Shown here in pieces: positions 16,097-23,697 of a stretch of DNA of 53,547 nt (within the stretch, counting starts at the first letter, position 1; each line of letters opens with the position of its first letter). A program made the translations under genes and the position numbers. The stretch comes from a bacterium. Lineage in GTDB: Bacteria; Desulfobacterota; DSWW01. The notes beneath the pieces are model-generated. The model made no database searches. It was not told the origin of the DNA and worked only from the letters and a program-made list of their open reading frames with translations. The stretch is from contig JANQFG010000032.1 of NCBI GenBank assembly GCA_028277985.1, forward strand, positions 1 to 53,547, written 5' to 3'.

Positions 16097-16552
16097 CTAC
16101 TTCTTCCCTGCCGGCGCAAGCCGGAAGCGGCCCGGCCCTGCCTTCTTGAAGAGCCCCTTGTCGTTCTTGTAGAGGACGATCCTCACATTCGCCTTGAAGT
16201 TCTTCGCTCTTGTCTTGTACTTCTTCTCCTGCAAGAGGGCGTCACAGATCTCGTTCACCCCGAGGGGTCTCTTCTTTTCTTTGAGAATATCCGCGATGAG
16301 GGAGGAGAGCGGGGGTTGTGCTCCCCTTCCCTTTCTCGTTCTTGCCTTGACACGGGTGCCTGCCTTTGTGCGGCCGTGCTTCCCGAGAGAGGTCTGGAGG
16401 CTTCCCAGGTCCTTGGAGACGGAGGTGAACTGCTCGAGAAGCTCCTGCTGTTTCTTCTCGAGGGCAACCAGCTCCTTCTTCAGCGCGAGCAGCTCTTTGA
16501 GATCCTTGACAGTGGCATACTGCAGCAAGGCGAGCAACTCCTTCTTTGCCAT
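16097..16552 (-). CDS. Coiled-coil protein with HARE-HTH-like winged helix
   Basis: The 151-aa protein starts at the ATG after GAGGAG; a longer upstream extension is not protein-like. Residues 8-55 form a Leu/Glu/Lys-rich coiled coil (ELLALKKELVALEKKQQELLEQF). Residues about 60-78 form a basic linker (GRTKAGTRVKARTRKGRG), a likely nucleic-acid contact. Residues about 80-150 (LSSLIADILKEKKRPLGVNEICDALLQEKKY, then NVRIVLYKNDKGLFKKAGPGRFRLA) match the HARE-HTH winged-helix pattern shared with RNA polymerase delta. It is probably a small DNA-associated protein. It appears to be a single-gene unit. Confidence 0.7.
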   Translation of the reverse strand: MAKKELLALLQYATVKDLKELLALKKELVALEKKQQELLEQFTSVSKDLGSLQTSLGKHGRTKAGTRVKARTRKGRGAQPPLSSLIADILKEKKRPLGVNEICDALLQEKKYKTRAKNFKANVRIVLYKNDKGLFKKAGPGRFRLAPAGKK

Positions 16553-16686
16553 GGCTTGCTCCTCTTTCTCCTCTGGGTTTTGCTCAGACTGGCCCCATAA
16601 TGAAACAGCCCATGCCACGGAGTCAAGCCCTGTCCGAGAGGCATCCCAGAGGCCGAGGCCTTTCATCTATCAGCCGTCCCGAAAGC

Positions 16687-16731
16687 ACACGACCCTCGTC
16701 CCCATTGCGCCTCCGAAACGCAGGGTCGTGT
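16687..16731. repeat. 10-bp inverted repeat downstream of thiolase gene
   Basis: ACACGACCCT (16687-16696) and AGGGTCGTGT (16722-16731) are exactly complementary with a 25-nt spacer. The repeat sits in the otherwise empty 16553-16822 gap, about 90 bp past the end of the long minus-strand operon. It could aid 3'-end formation. No T-tract is visible. Confidence 0.4.
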
Positions 16732-16822
16732 TTGATGGAATGGTACGGAAAGGAGGAGAGTGTCTGTGTCGGCAGCAGCCTAGACTCCGCGCGTTCGAGC
16801 GAAACGCGACCGCTTTATGCCC

Positions 16823-17986
16823 TTATCTCTTGAAGATATGGATGATGGAGCAGGCCGCATCGGTATGGATGAAGCCGCCTCCGTTGTGCTGGAGACCGGT
16901 TCTTGCGCCTTCCACCTGCCTTGGCCCTGCATCGCCCCGCAGCTGCTTGACCACCTCTATGATCTGCGATATGCCCGTTGCACCGATGACGTGACCTTTG
17001 GAAAGAAGGCCCCCGCTCGGGTTTACGGGAGTCTGCCCTCCCATGTCGGACAGCCCCTGTTCGACGAATCGGCCGCCCTCTCCCTTCTTGCAGAACCCCA
17101 GGTCCTCGTAGTGCGCGATCTCGGCCATGGCAAAGCAATCGTGGACCTCCGCGAGGTCCACGTCATCCGGCCCCATCCCTGCCATTTCATACGCCTTCTC
17201 TGCGGCACGAACGTCGCAATCCAGTCCGACGAAGCTCCTGTCGTCCGGATAGTCTCCGGAGACCTGAACCGAGGCCGCAACCCAGATCGGATTCGCGCTG
17301 TACCGCCCGGCCACCTCTGGGGAGGCAAGAACAACGGCGGCTGCGCCGTCTCCCCTCGGACAGCACTGATAAAGTGTGTGTGGATCCGAGATCATTCGGG
17401 CGTTCAGAACCTCTTCGAGCGTGACGGTCGATTGCAGTTGCGCGTCCGGATTCAGTGATCCGAACTTCCTGTTCTTCACCGCCACCATGGCAATCTGCTC
17501 TCTCGTGGTTCCGAATTCCGCCATGTGTCTCGAAGCCATCAATGCGAAAAGCCCCGGGCCCGTGTATCCCATATCACCTTCACGTTCGGGGTACTGCCTG
17601 CCGCCGAAGATGCTGAGCATCTTCGTGGAATCCACGACGGTCATCTGCTCCACCCCGAAGGCCAGCGCTACGTCACATGCTCCAGAGGCCACCTTGTGCC
17701 AGGCTTCCCTGAAGGCGGTTGATGCCGTCGCGCAGCCGTTCTCCACACGGGTGATGGGTATTTTTGTGATGCCCAACTCCCTGAGCACTACCTGTCCGAT
17801 GAAAAGCCCCTGCCCCCATTCCCACTGGGCCAGATTGCCCGCATACGCCCATTCGATCTCTTTCGGCTTGACTCCCGCGTCACGGATCGCCTTCAAACAC
17901 GCCTCGAGCCCTATATCCCGAATGGACCGGTCCGAGTGCTTCCCGAATTTTGTTCCACCGATCCCGATGACTGCCACTTCTCTCAT
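16823..17986 (-). CDS. SCP2-type thiolase (pairs with DUF35 protein)
   Basis: The 387-aa thiolase-fold protein has nucleophile C85 (ENGCATAS), H332 in GHVIGATG, and QHNGGG (H367) where degradative thiolases have the second catalytic Cys. The His-Asn form is characteristic of the SCP2/lipid-transfer-type thiolases. GHV replaces the usual GHP. Related enzymes act with DUF35 proteins either as acetyl-CoA acyltransferases or, in steroid side-chain degradation, as retro-aldolases. The start overlaps the stop of the DUF35 gene by 4 bases (ATGA), so the two proteins should be made in equal amounts. It is the last gene of the long block. Confidence 0.88.
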   Translation of the reverse strand: MREVAVIGIGGTKFGKHSDRSIRDIGLEACLKAIRDAGVKPKEIEWAYAGNLAQWEWGQGLFIGQVVLRELGITKIPITRVENGCATASTAFREAWHKVASGACDVALAFGVEQMTVVDSTKMLSIFGGRQYPEREGDMGYTGPGLFALMASRHMAEFGTTREQIAMVAVKNRKFGSLNPDAQLQSTVTLEEVLNARMISDPHTLYQCCPRGDGAAAVVLASPEVAGRYSANPIWVAASVQVSGDYPDDRSFVGLDCDVRAAEKAYEMAGMGPDDVDLAEVHDCFAMAEIAHYEDLGFCKKGEGGRFVEQGLSDMGGQTPVNPSGGLLSKGHVIGATGISQIIEVVKQLRGDAGPRQVEGARTGLQHNGGGFIHTDAACSIIHIFKR

Positions 17987-18396
17987 GATGCTTTCTCCGT
18001 TCTCGAGGGCCGGAACTTGTACCCGAGCACCTCGTTGCCGGCTTCATCCTCCATGATTCGTTCGATCACCATCTCCACATCCATGCCCACCCGAACGACT
18101 TCCTTCACGGGCTCGCAATCCGTGAGAAGAGTATAGACCTTGATCCCTTCGGGAAGATCCACGAAGGCCGCAACGTACGGCTTGTCGAGATGTGGAGGTC
18201 CCATCACGGAAAGGGTGAAGGCGTGCAGCTTTCCCCTCTTGCTTAAGGGCACGTCAACGAGCACGCCTTCATAGCAGTCCGGGCACACTTCTTTCCTGGG
18301 GAAGAACACCTTTTCGCAGGCCATGCAACGAGTTCCCACCAGGCAAAGCCCATCCGGCGTTTCCGTGAACCATCTCTCTTCCAGAAGCTTCTCCAT
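17983..18396 (-). CDS. DUF35 OB-fold/zinc-ribbon protein
   Basis: The 137-aa protein has a rubredoxin-like zinc ribbon, C24-x2-C27 and C38-x2-C41, followed by an OB-fold (KLHAFTLSVMGPPHLDKPYVAAFVDLPEG). DUF35 proteins dock on SCP2-type thiolases. In the archaeal thiolase/HMG-CoA synthase complex the DUF35 subunit bridges enzymes and holds the CoA arm, and in actinobacterial steroid degradation it completes an aldolase. It overlaps the thiolase gene by 4 bases, so a complex with that thiolase is very likely. The ATG follows AGGAAAG and comes 11 bases after the hydratase stop. Confidence 0.88.
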   Translation of the reverse strand: MEKLLEERWFTETPDGLCLVGTRCMACEKVFFPRKEVCPDCYEGVLVDVPLSKRGKLHAFTLSVMGPPHLDKPYVAAFVDLPEGIKVYTLLTDCEPVKEVVRVGMDVEMVIERIMEDEAGNEVLGYKFRPSRTEKAS

Positions 18397-18407
18397 TTCT
18401 CTCTTTC

Positions 18408-19220
18408 CTATTCATCAATATCAGGGTTCTCGAGCCAGATCCTTCGGTGTTCAAGAGGGAGGCCGAGATATTTCTGAACCACGGGGGCCGCATCCTCGGC
18501 GAGCATCACGTCCAGAAAGGCCGAATTCTCGACCTCCAGCCCTCCGTCCATATGCATTTCCGTGCCCTCATAGATCACCTTCTTCGCGCGGGCGAGCCCC
18601 GTCGCCGGCATCTTGGCCAGCTCCTCGGCAATCTCCTTTGCCCGACTCAGCGCATCATCGGCCAGCTCGCTCACCAGCCCGAGTTGGAGCGCCGTCTCGG
18701 GCGTTACGATACGTCCCCGGAGAATGAACTCCGTAGCCTTGGCCACTCCGATCAGACGGGGAAGCCGCTGCGTGCCACCTCCACCCGGAATCAGGCCCAG
18801 TCGAGTCTCCGGAAGGCCGTAGCGGTAGTCGCCCCGCTCCCCGATGCGAATGTCACAGGCCAAGCAGAATTCGAAGCCACCCCCCATGGCGTCTCCGTTC
18901 ATGGCAACGATCACCGGCTTCGGCAATCGTTGGAGGCGTCGGAGCATTCCCGTGTATTCGGGAATCGGCGAGAGCCCCAGGACATGGGAGTTCCGGATGT
19001 GGGCGGGATCCAGAGTCGTGAGTTCTTCTCCGTAGTAGTGGGTGATGAACTTCCCTTCCACTCCGCCGTTGATCACGATCGCTCGAATGTCGGAGGCCCT
19101 CCAGGCCTCGATCAGGGCCACCAGTTCCTCGGTTCCCTGGGCCCCGATGTAGTTCATGGGCGGAAACACATACGTCGCAACACACACTCCGTTCTCAGTC
19201 TCCGTCTTCCAAAGACTCAT
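18408..19220 (-). CDS. Enoyl-CoA hydratase (paralogue A)
   Basis: The 270-aa crotonase-fold protein keeps both catalytic glutamates, E117 (MGGGFEFCL) and E138 (GLPETRLG), with GLIPGGGGTQRLPRL after them, so it is a credible hydratase. The N-terminal part contains KFITHYYGEELTTLDP, an unusual version of the first oxyanion segment. By hand count the first 100 residues are about 80% identical to the protein encoded at 50870-51673, so these are recent paralogues in separate catabolic clusters. The start is the ATG after GGAGAG; another Met lies four codons upstream. It sits between the unknown 237-residue protein and DUF35. Confidence 0.85.
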   Translation of the reverse strand: MSLWKTETENGVCVATYVFPPMNYIGAQGTEELVALIEAWRASDIRAIVINGGVEGKFITHYYGEELTTLDPAHIRNSHVLGLSPIPEYTGMLRRLQRLPKPVIVAMNGDAMGGGFEFCLACDIRIGERGDYRYGLPETRLGLIPGGGGTQRLPRLIGVAKATEFILRGRIVTPETALQLGLVSELADDALSRAKEIAEELAKMPATGLARAKKVIYEGTEMHMDGGLEVENSAFLDVMLAEDAAPVVQKYLGLPLEHRRIWLENPDIDE

Positions 19221-19237
19221 GGCACTCTCCATCTTCC

Positions 19238-19954
19238 TTAAGAGGACGCGGCTTTCTGAGGTTTTCTCAAGCCGATCCTTTTGTAGTATTTCTCGGGAAT
19301 CTTCTCGGGGTCCTTGTAGATGTGGAGAATGCAGGGATCCCCTTGCTTCTTGGCGCGCTGGGCGTGGATCCAGAACGGCTTCCCTGTTTCGGAGATCGGC
19401 AGAATCTCGTGTCCCCACGGACAATGGCTGCAGTAGATAGGAATGTCCTTTTCACCCCATGTGTGAAAACCCGGATTTTCAAGCTTTGCAAAGCCCAGGG
19501 GCCCATCGTAGACGCCCATGTCGATCAGCCTTCCTCCACTGCCGCAGGGCTTCATGGTGAGAATGAATTTCTCGTCGTCCTCATCCACGGTGAAACCCGG
19601 ATACATGGAGTGTTGCCGCCAGATCTGAACGATTCGCTCCACCCAAGCGCCCAGCCCTTTCTCTGCGACCAGATCCTCCTTCTCCTTCACAAGGGGGAGG
19701 ATGAAGTTCTTGATCGTCTCTCGAACCGCCCGTACCGCCTCCTCCTCACCCGAATGCTCGTGAATCCAGGACAGCAAGGCCGTGATCCAGACCATATACA
19801 GGTCATGGATGATGTGCTTGTCCTCGTCCTGCTGCCTGCACCATTTCTTCGCGGTTTCGATGTCGCCCTTGTCCAGCGCTTCCAGGGCAAGACCCATGCA
19901 GTCCTTGCGGAATTCTTCCAGCTGTTTCTTTGTGAAGACTCTCTTCTTGGCCAT
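19238..19954 (-). CDS. Conserved-looking protein of unknown function
   Basis: I do not recognise this protein of about 238 residues with certainty. The first half is helical and charged (FTKKQLEEFRKDCMGLALEALDKGDIETAKKWC, then IIHDLYMVWITALLSWI). The second half has a compact Cys/His segment, IPIYCSHCPWGHEIL, and DPCILHIYKDP at the end. The layout is loosely like the L-2-amino-thiazoline-4-carboxylate hydrolase-like family, where a helical half precedes a Cys-ending domain, but this is tentative. It has a good AGGAGGGG site. It is followed 17 bp later by the hydratase and preceded by a ferredoxin gene, so a role in a redox or hydrolytic step of the same pathway is inferred. Confidence 0.7.
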   Translation of the reverse strand: MAKKRVFTKKQLEEFRKDCMGLALEALDKGDIETAKKWCRQQDEDKHIIHDLYMVWITALLSWIHEHSGEEEAVRAVRETIKNFILPLVKEKEDLVAEKGLGAWVERIVQIWRQHSMYPGFTVDEDDEKFILTMKPCGSGGRLIDMGVYDGPLGFAKLENPGFHTWGEKDIPIYCSHCPWGHEILPISETGKPFWIHAQRAKKQGDPCILHIYKDPEKIPEKYYKRIGLRKPQKAASS

Positions 19955-20002
19955 CTCGGATTCCCCTCCTGTCGGATGAATGGACCCTTCCGGCTTTCTC
20001 GG

Positions 20003-20191
20003 CTACACGGTGATGATTGCCTCCACAGGACAGGCGTCGACACACATGATGCAATCGTCACACATCTGCTCATCGACCACTGCCTTCCCGTCTTTGATCG
20101 AGACAGCTTCGTACGCGCAGACAAATAGACATTCCTCTCGTTCCCGACCGGTGCACCCGTTGCACTTTGCCGGGTCTACGACGGCAGGCAT
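20003..20191 (-). CDS. 2x[4Fe-4S] ferredoxin
   Basis: The 62-aa protein has two cluster motifs: C10-x2-C13-x7-C21-x3-C25 and C44-x2-C47-x2-C50-x3-C54 with a following Pro. The seven-residue insertion between the second and third Cys of the first motif is larger than in clostridial ferredoxins and would alter the potential of that cluster. It has a strong GAGGAGG site. It sits directly downstream of the OYE-type reductase gene (31 bp), so it may carry electrons to or from that flavoenzyme (inference). Confidence 0.9.
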   Translation of the reverse strand: MPAVVDPAKCNGCTGREREECLFVCAYEAVSIKDGKAVVDEQMCDDCIMCVDACPVEAIITV

Positions 20192-20222
20192 GTTTCTTCC
20201 TCCTCTATTCGGTACGTACGCC

Positions 20223-22226
20223 CTAGATCCTGGTTCCTGCGAGTCTTCCCTGGTAGACCGCTTCGGCCACGTTGTTCGGCTTCACGCAATCCCCGATCGC
20301 ATGCACTTCAGACACATGGTCACGTATCGCCTCGTACAGTTCCTTGTTCGGTATCCGTGCTAGTGACAGCACCGCGGTATCCGCCTCGAGGAGCGAAGAT
20401 ACGCCCGACGCATCAACAATCCGAACTCCCTTTTCCTCTATTCTCTCCACTTGTGTGCTAAGAAGCAATTTCGCACCACTTTCCGAGAGCATCTTCGTCG
20501 AGATCGGGAACCCTTTGAGCAGCCCCAGACCCTCCATCCCGACAGTCTCAGTTTCTCTGACCAGAGATACGTCCTTTCCGTCCTTGGCCAGTTTCATGGC
20601 CGTCTCCACATCCCAGAAGGTTCCGCCAACCACAACCACCCGATTCCCCACTTCGACCCTCTTGAGGAGCACATCGTCCTCTGTGGCTACGATCGGTAGA
20701 TCCGCACCCTCCACTTCTTTACTTGGCGAGGAGCCCGTGGCTACGACCACAGCGTCCGGCTTCATCTCCTCCAGTAGGGCCCGGGTGACCTCGGTGTTCA
20801 ATCTCACCTCCACACCGAGCTTCTCTATCTGTGTCGCATGCCAGCGGGTAAAGGTCCGCCATTCTCGTGTCAGCGGGCTTGCGGACATCACACGCAGGAG
20901 CCCTCCAAGTTCTCCCTCCCTTTCGCAGAGGGTTACCTGATGGCCTCGCATGGTGAGCACCCTGGCCGCCTCCATGCCTGCCGGTCCTCCCCCCACCACG
21001 AGAACCTTCTTCGTCTTTTCCGCCTGTTCGATCTTCGGGAGAAGAAGCTCTCTCGACAGCTCCGGGTTCAGTGCACACATCCTTCCCCAGGCGGCAGGCG
21101 TCATGCAGTAGCCGCATGCCACACACATTCGAACATCGTCGTATCTTCCCTCCAGCATCTTTCTGGGCATGGCCGTGTCCGCCATGATCGGCCTGGAGAG
21201 TGCTGCTATGTCACACCGCCCGTCCTCGAGAGCCTTGATGATCAGCTTCGGATCACAGAGCCTCCCGGCCACCAGCACCGGAAGCTTGGTTGCTTTCTTC
21301 ACCGCTTCCCCGTAGTGCAGATAACAGCCCCTCGGCATGTACATGGGGGGGATGATGTAGTGAGGTGAGAGATCAAGGATTCCGGCGGAGAGATCGATTG
21401 CGTCCGCGCCGGCCTCCTCGAGCCTGGGCACCATCTCCTTGACCACATCATCGACTTGTATGCCCGCCTCTCCAATTCCCTGGTCGGCCGGGATTCTCAC
21501 GATCAAGGGGTAGTCCTTCCCCACGGCCGCCCGGGTCGCCTGCAGAATCTCGCATGGCATACGCATGCGGTTCTCCCAGCTTCCGCCATACTCGTCGGAC
21601 CTTACGTTTGTGTGGGGCGACATGAAGTCCATGATGAGCGTTACGTTGGCAAAATGGATGTTCACCGCATCGAAGCCGGCTCTCTTGGCTCGCAGGACGG
21701 CCAGGGCGTGCAGCTGGATGACCCTTTCGATTTCCTGTTTGGTCATTTCTCTCACGGGCGTCGGCTTGACGACCTGGGCAAAGGACCACTTCCCTCCCTC
21801 CTTGCTGAATTCATAAAAGGCCGCACCCATGTAGGGGAGCTTGGAAGATACGCCCAAGGGCAGCTGGCCGGTCCGTTGGTATCCGTATCGCGCCACGCCT
21901 CTACCCGCATGGTAGATCTGGGCACAGGCCTTCGGACCCTGGATCTTGATCGTCTCGGCCAATCTCCATAGGCCGAACAGGCACCTGTCATCCGCTATCG
22001 ACAGCACACCGGGAAAGATCTCCGCTGCCGGGTCCGGGTCGATGTTCGCACCACCCACGCACACCATGCTCGCCCCACCTTTCGCATAACTTTCGTTAAT
22101 GGCTATGTGACTATCCGTGGGAAGGCCGTCATAGCACATCTCGTGGACGGTCGGCGCCATGACGATTCTGTGGTCCAATGTCATGGATCCTATGGCGATG
22201 GGCGTAAAAGCTCTCTCCTTTTTCAT
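20223..22226 (-). CDS. Old-yellow-enzyme/2,4-dienoyl-CoA reductase-type flavoprotein
   Basis: The 667-aa multidomain reductase starts at the ATG after GAGGAGA; the ORF extends upstream without protein character. Residues 1-350 form an OYE TIM barrel (AQIYHAGRG; DEYGGSWENRMRMP). The [4Fe-4S] ligands are C368, C371, C374 and C384. An FAD domain with VGGGPAGMEAA (412-421) and an NAD(P)-like domain follow. In the barrel the usual HGAHGYL substrate motif is HFANVTL, and in the NAD domain the GxGxxG is altered (VVGGTFWDVETA). Both suggest a substrate or donor different from FadH. Probable reaction: C=C reduction or oxidation next to a carbonyl or CoA thioester. The nearby ferredoxin could replace NAD(P)H. 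Confidence 0.88.
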   Translation of the reverse strand: MKKERAFTPIAIGSMTLDHRIVMAPTVHEMCYDGLPTDSHIAINESYAKGGASMVCVGGANIDPDPAAEIFPGVLSIADDRCLFGLWRLAETIKIQGPKACAQIYHAGRGVARYGYQRTGQLPLGVSSKLPYMGAAFYEFSKEGGKWSFAQVVKPTPVREMTKQEIERVIQLHALAVLRAKRAGFDAVNIHFANVTLIMDFMSPHTNVRSDEYGGSWENRMRMPCEILQATRAAVGKDYPLIVRIPADQGIGEAGIQVDDVVKEMVPRLEEAGADAIDLSAGILDLSPHYIIPPMYMPRGCYLHYGEAVKKATKLPVLVAGRLCDPKLIIKALEDGRCDIAALSRPIMADTAMPRKMLEGRYDDVRMCVACGYCMTPAAWGRMCALNPELSRELLLPKIEQAEKTKKVLVVGGGPAGMEAARVLTMRGHQVTLCEREGELGGLLRVMSASPLTREWRTFTRWHATQIEKLGVEVRLNTEVTRALLEEMKPDAVVVATGSSPSKEVEGADLPIVATEDDVLLKRVEVGNRVVVVGGTFWDVETAMKLAKDGKDVSLVRETETVGMEGLGLLKGFPISTKMLSESGAKLLLSTQVERIEEKGVRIVDASGVSSLLEADTAVLSLARIPNKELYEAIRDHVSEVHAIGDCVKPNNVAEAVYQGRLAGTRI

Positions 22227-22253
22227 CACAACCTGTTCTCCTCTATGATCCTT

Positions 22254-22274
22254 CTCCAGGTCACGATCCTGGAG
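22254..22274 (-). promoter_or_regulatory. Hairpin in leader of the OYE-type reductase gene
   Basis: CTCCAGG (22254-22260) and CCTGGAG (22268-22274) form a 7-bp stem with a 7-base loop, 28 bases upstream of the reductase ATG in the 194-bp gap after the VOC gene. A possible processing or attenuation element. The rest of the gap shows only a GGGTCGACCC palindrome. Confidence 0.3.
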
Positions 22275-22420
22275 GATATGGTTCAGATCGCGGGCTGGGA
22301 CGATCACCTCCGGCGGAGGGGGATCCGGGGGTGACAACGCGGCCTTTCGTTCGGGTCGGGGCCGGGTCGACCCGCGATCTGAATTGTTGGAAGAAACATG
22401 GAACAGACCTTGCCTCAGGA

Positions 22421-22879
22421 CTATCCCTCTTTCGGTGCCTCTGCGATCTCGAACCGGAAACCGACCTTGTCCATCGTATCGATCATATGGACTGGCATTT
22501 CGCCCGTTGCCTCTTCTCCGAACACCCGGTTCTTCTCAAGATCGATGGACCAGATGGACTGAGCACCCTCACTCTTAAGGGTTGCGACCGCATTCTCCAG
22601 GTCATCCACCAGGAACGTCAGATTGTGTACGCTCGGCCCATTCTCCTTCAGCTGCTTGTGCCAGGAGGGAAGGTCTTCGGTCGGCTGGACGAGTTGAAGC
22701 ACGACACCACCGAGTTCAACGTGAATCACACGGATTCCGGGCAGGACTTCCTCCAAATAGGCCGGAATGTGCTCCTCTACCTTTTGTGCACCGAAAACCT
22801 TGTTCAAGAATCGGTACGCTTCTTCTGCGTCCGGCACGACGATTTCGATGTGAAACAATCCTTTGATATTGACCGCCAT
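22421..22879 (-). CDS. VOC (glyoxalase/epimerase) superfamily protein
   Basis: The 152-aa protein starts at the ATG after GGAGGT. It has two beta-alpha-beta-beta-beta modules: GLFHIEIVVPDAEEAYRFLNKVFG and VHNLTFLVDDLENAVATLKSEG, the VOC signature. Candidate metal ligands are H10, the Glu in VIHVELGG, H91 (SVHNLTF) and the Glu of FRFEIAEA near the end, in the usual positions. Similar proteins include methylmalonyl-CoA epimerase and lactoylglutathione lyase-like enzymes. In this setting an epimerase for a branched acyl-CoA or a ring-handling enzyme is possible, but the exact reaction is not determinable. Confidence 0.8.
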   Translation of the reverse strand: MAVNIKGLFHIEIVVPDAEEAYRFLNKVFGAQKVEEHIPAYLEEVLPGIRVIHVELGGVVLQLVQPTEDLPSWHKQLKENGPSVHNLTFLVDDLENAVATLKSEGAQSIWSIDLEKNRVFGEEATGEMPVHMIDTMDKVGFRFEIAEAPKEG

Positions 22880-22919
22880 TGGGGACCTCCTTTCATTACC
22901 CTTCCCACTCATGAAGGCT

Positions 22920-23684
22920 TCAGGTTCCCCAGTCTCCGCCACACAGGTAGGCCCCATCCACCGGGATGGCGGCACCGTTGATGTACGAGGCCTTTTCGGA
23001 ACAGAGGAAGAGGATGCAGTTCGCGATGTCTTCAGGCTTGCCGATCGTACCGGAAGGAATCCGCTGTTTCACCTGCTCGAAGACCGCCTCCACCTGCTCC
23101 CTATCAAAGCCGATCTTGCCGAAGATCGGCGTGTCGATCCAACCCGGAAGAATCGCGTTCGATCGAATCCCGGGCAGATCGCGAGCCAGGTGCCTTGTGT
23201 ATTTCTCGACGGCGGCCTTTGCAGTCGAATAGAGGAAATGATTCGAAACCTCCACCCTGGCCGCGTCCGAGGAGATGTTGACGATGCATGGGTTCTTCGA
23301 AGCCTTGAGCAGGGGGAAAAAGTGCTTCACGAACAGCATCGGTCCCTTGACCAGCACATCGTAGTGATAGTAGAAGTCCTCCTCCTCCATTTCGACCGGC
23401 CCCAGAAACTTTGCCCTGCCGGCGTTGTTCACGAGAACATCCAACTTTCCGAATGTCTCCTTCACCTCCCTGCTCAGGCCCTCGATTCGACCGGCATTGG
23501 ATACGTCGCACTGTCTGGCAAGATACCGCTCTCCCAAAGCCTTCTTCGTTTTCCCAAGGGTCTCTTCGTCGTAGTCGACGCCGATCACCTCGGCCCCTTG
23601 GCCTATGAATTGCCTGGCCGTCTCCCTCCCGATCCCGGAGGCGGCACCCGTCACCAGTACGACGTATCCTGCAAACTCTTCCAT
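22920..23684 (-). CDS. Short-chain dehydrogenase/reductase
   Basis: The 254-aa classical SDR has VTGAASGIG near residue 10, VNNAGRAKF, a catalytic Ser in NISSDAA, and the Y-x3-K in YSTAK. An Asp at the end of the second strand (GVDYDEET) indicates NAD(H) preference. The C-terminus ASYINGAAIPVDGAYLCGGD is typical of FabG-like tetramers. The gene is 13 bp after the DUF1329 gene's upstream side in the same transcript and precedes the VOC gene. It probably oxidises a hydroxyacyl or cyclic alcohol intermediate. Confidence 0.87.
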   Translation of the reverse strand: MEEFAGYVVLVTGAASGIGRETARQFIGQGAEVIGVDYDEETLGKTKKALGERYLARQCDVSNAGRIEGLSREVKETFGKLDVLVNNAGRAKFLGPVEMEEEDFYYHYDVLVKGPMLFVKHFFPLLKASKNPCIVNISSDAARVEVSNHFLYSTAKAAVEKYTRHLARDLPGIRSNAILPGWIDTPIFGKIGFDREQVEAVFEQVKQRIPSGTIGKPEDIANCILFLCSEKASYINGAAIPVDGAYLCGGDWGT

Positions 23685-23697
23685 GACGCTCCCTTCC

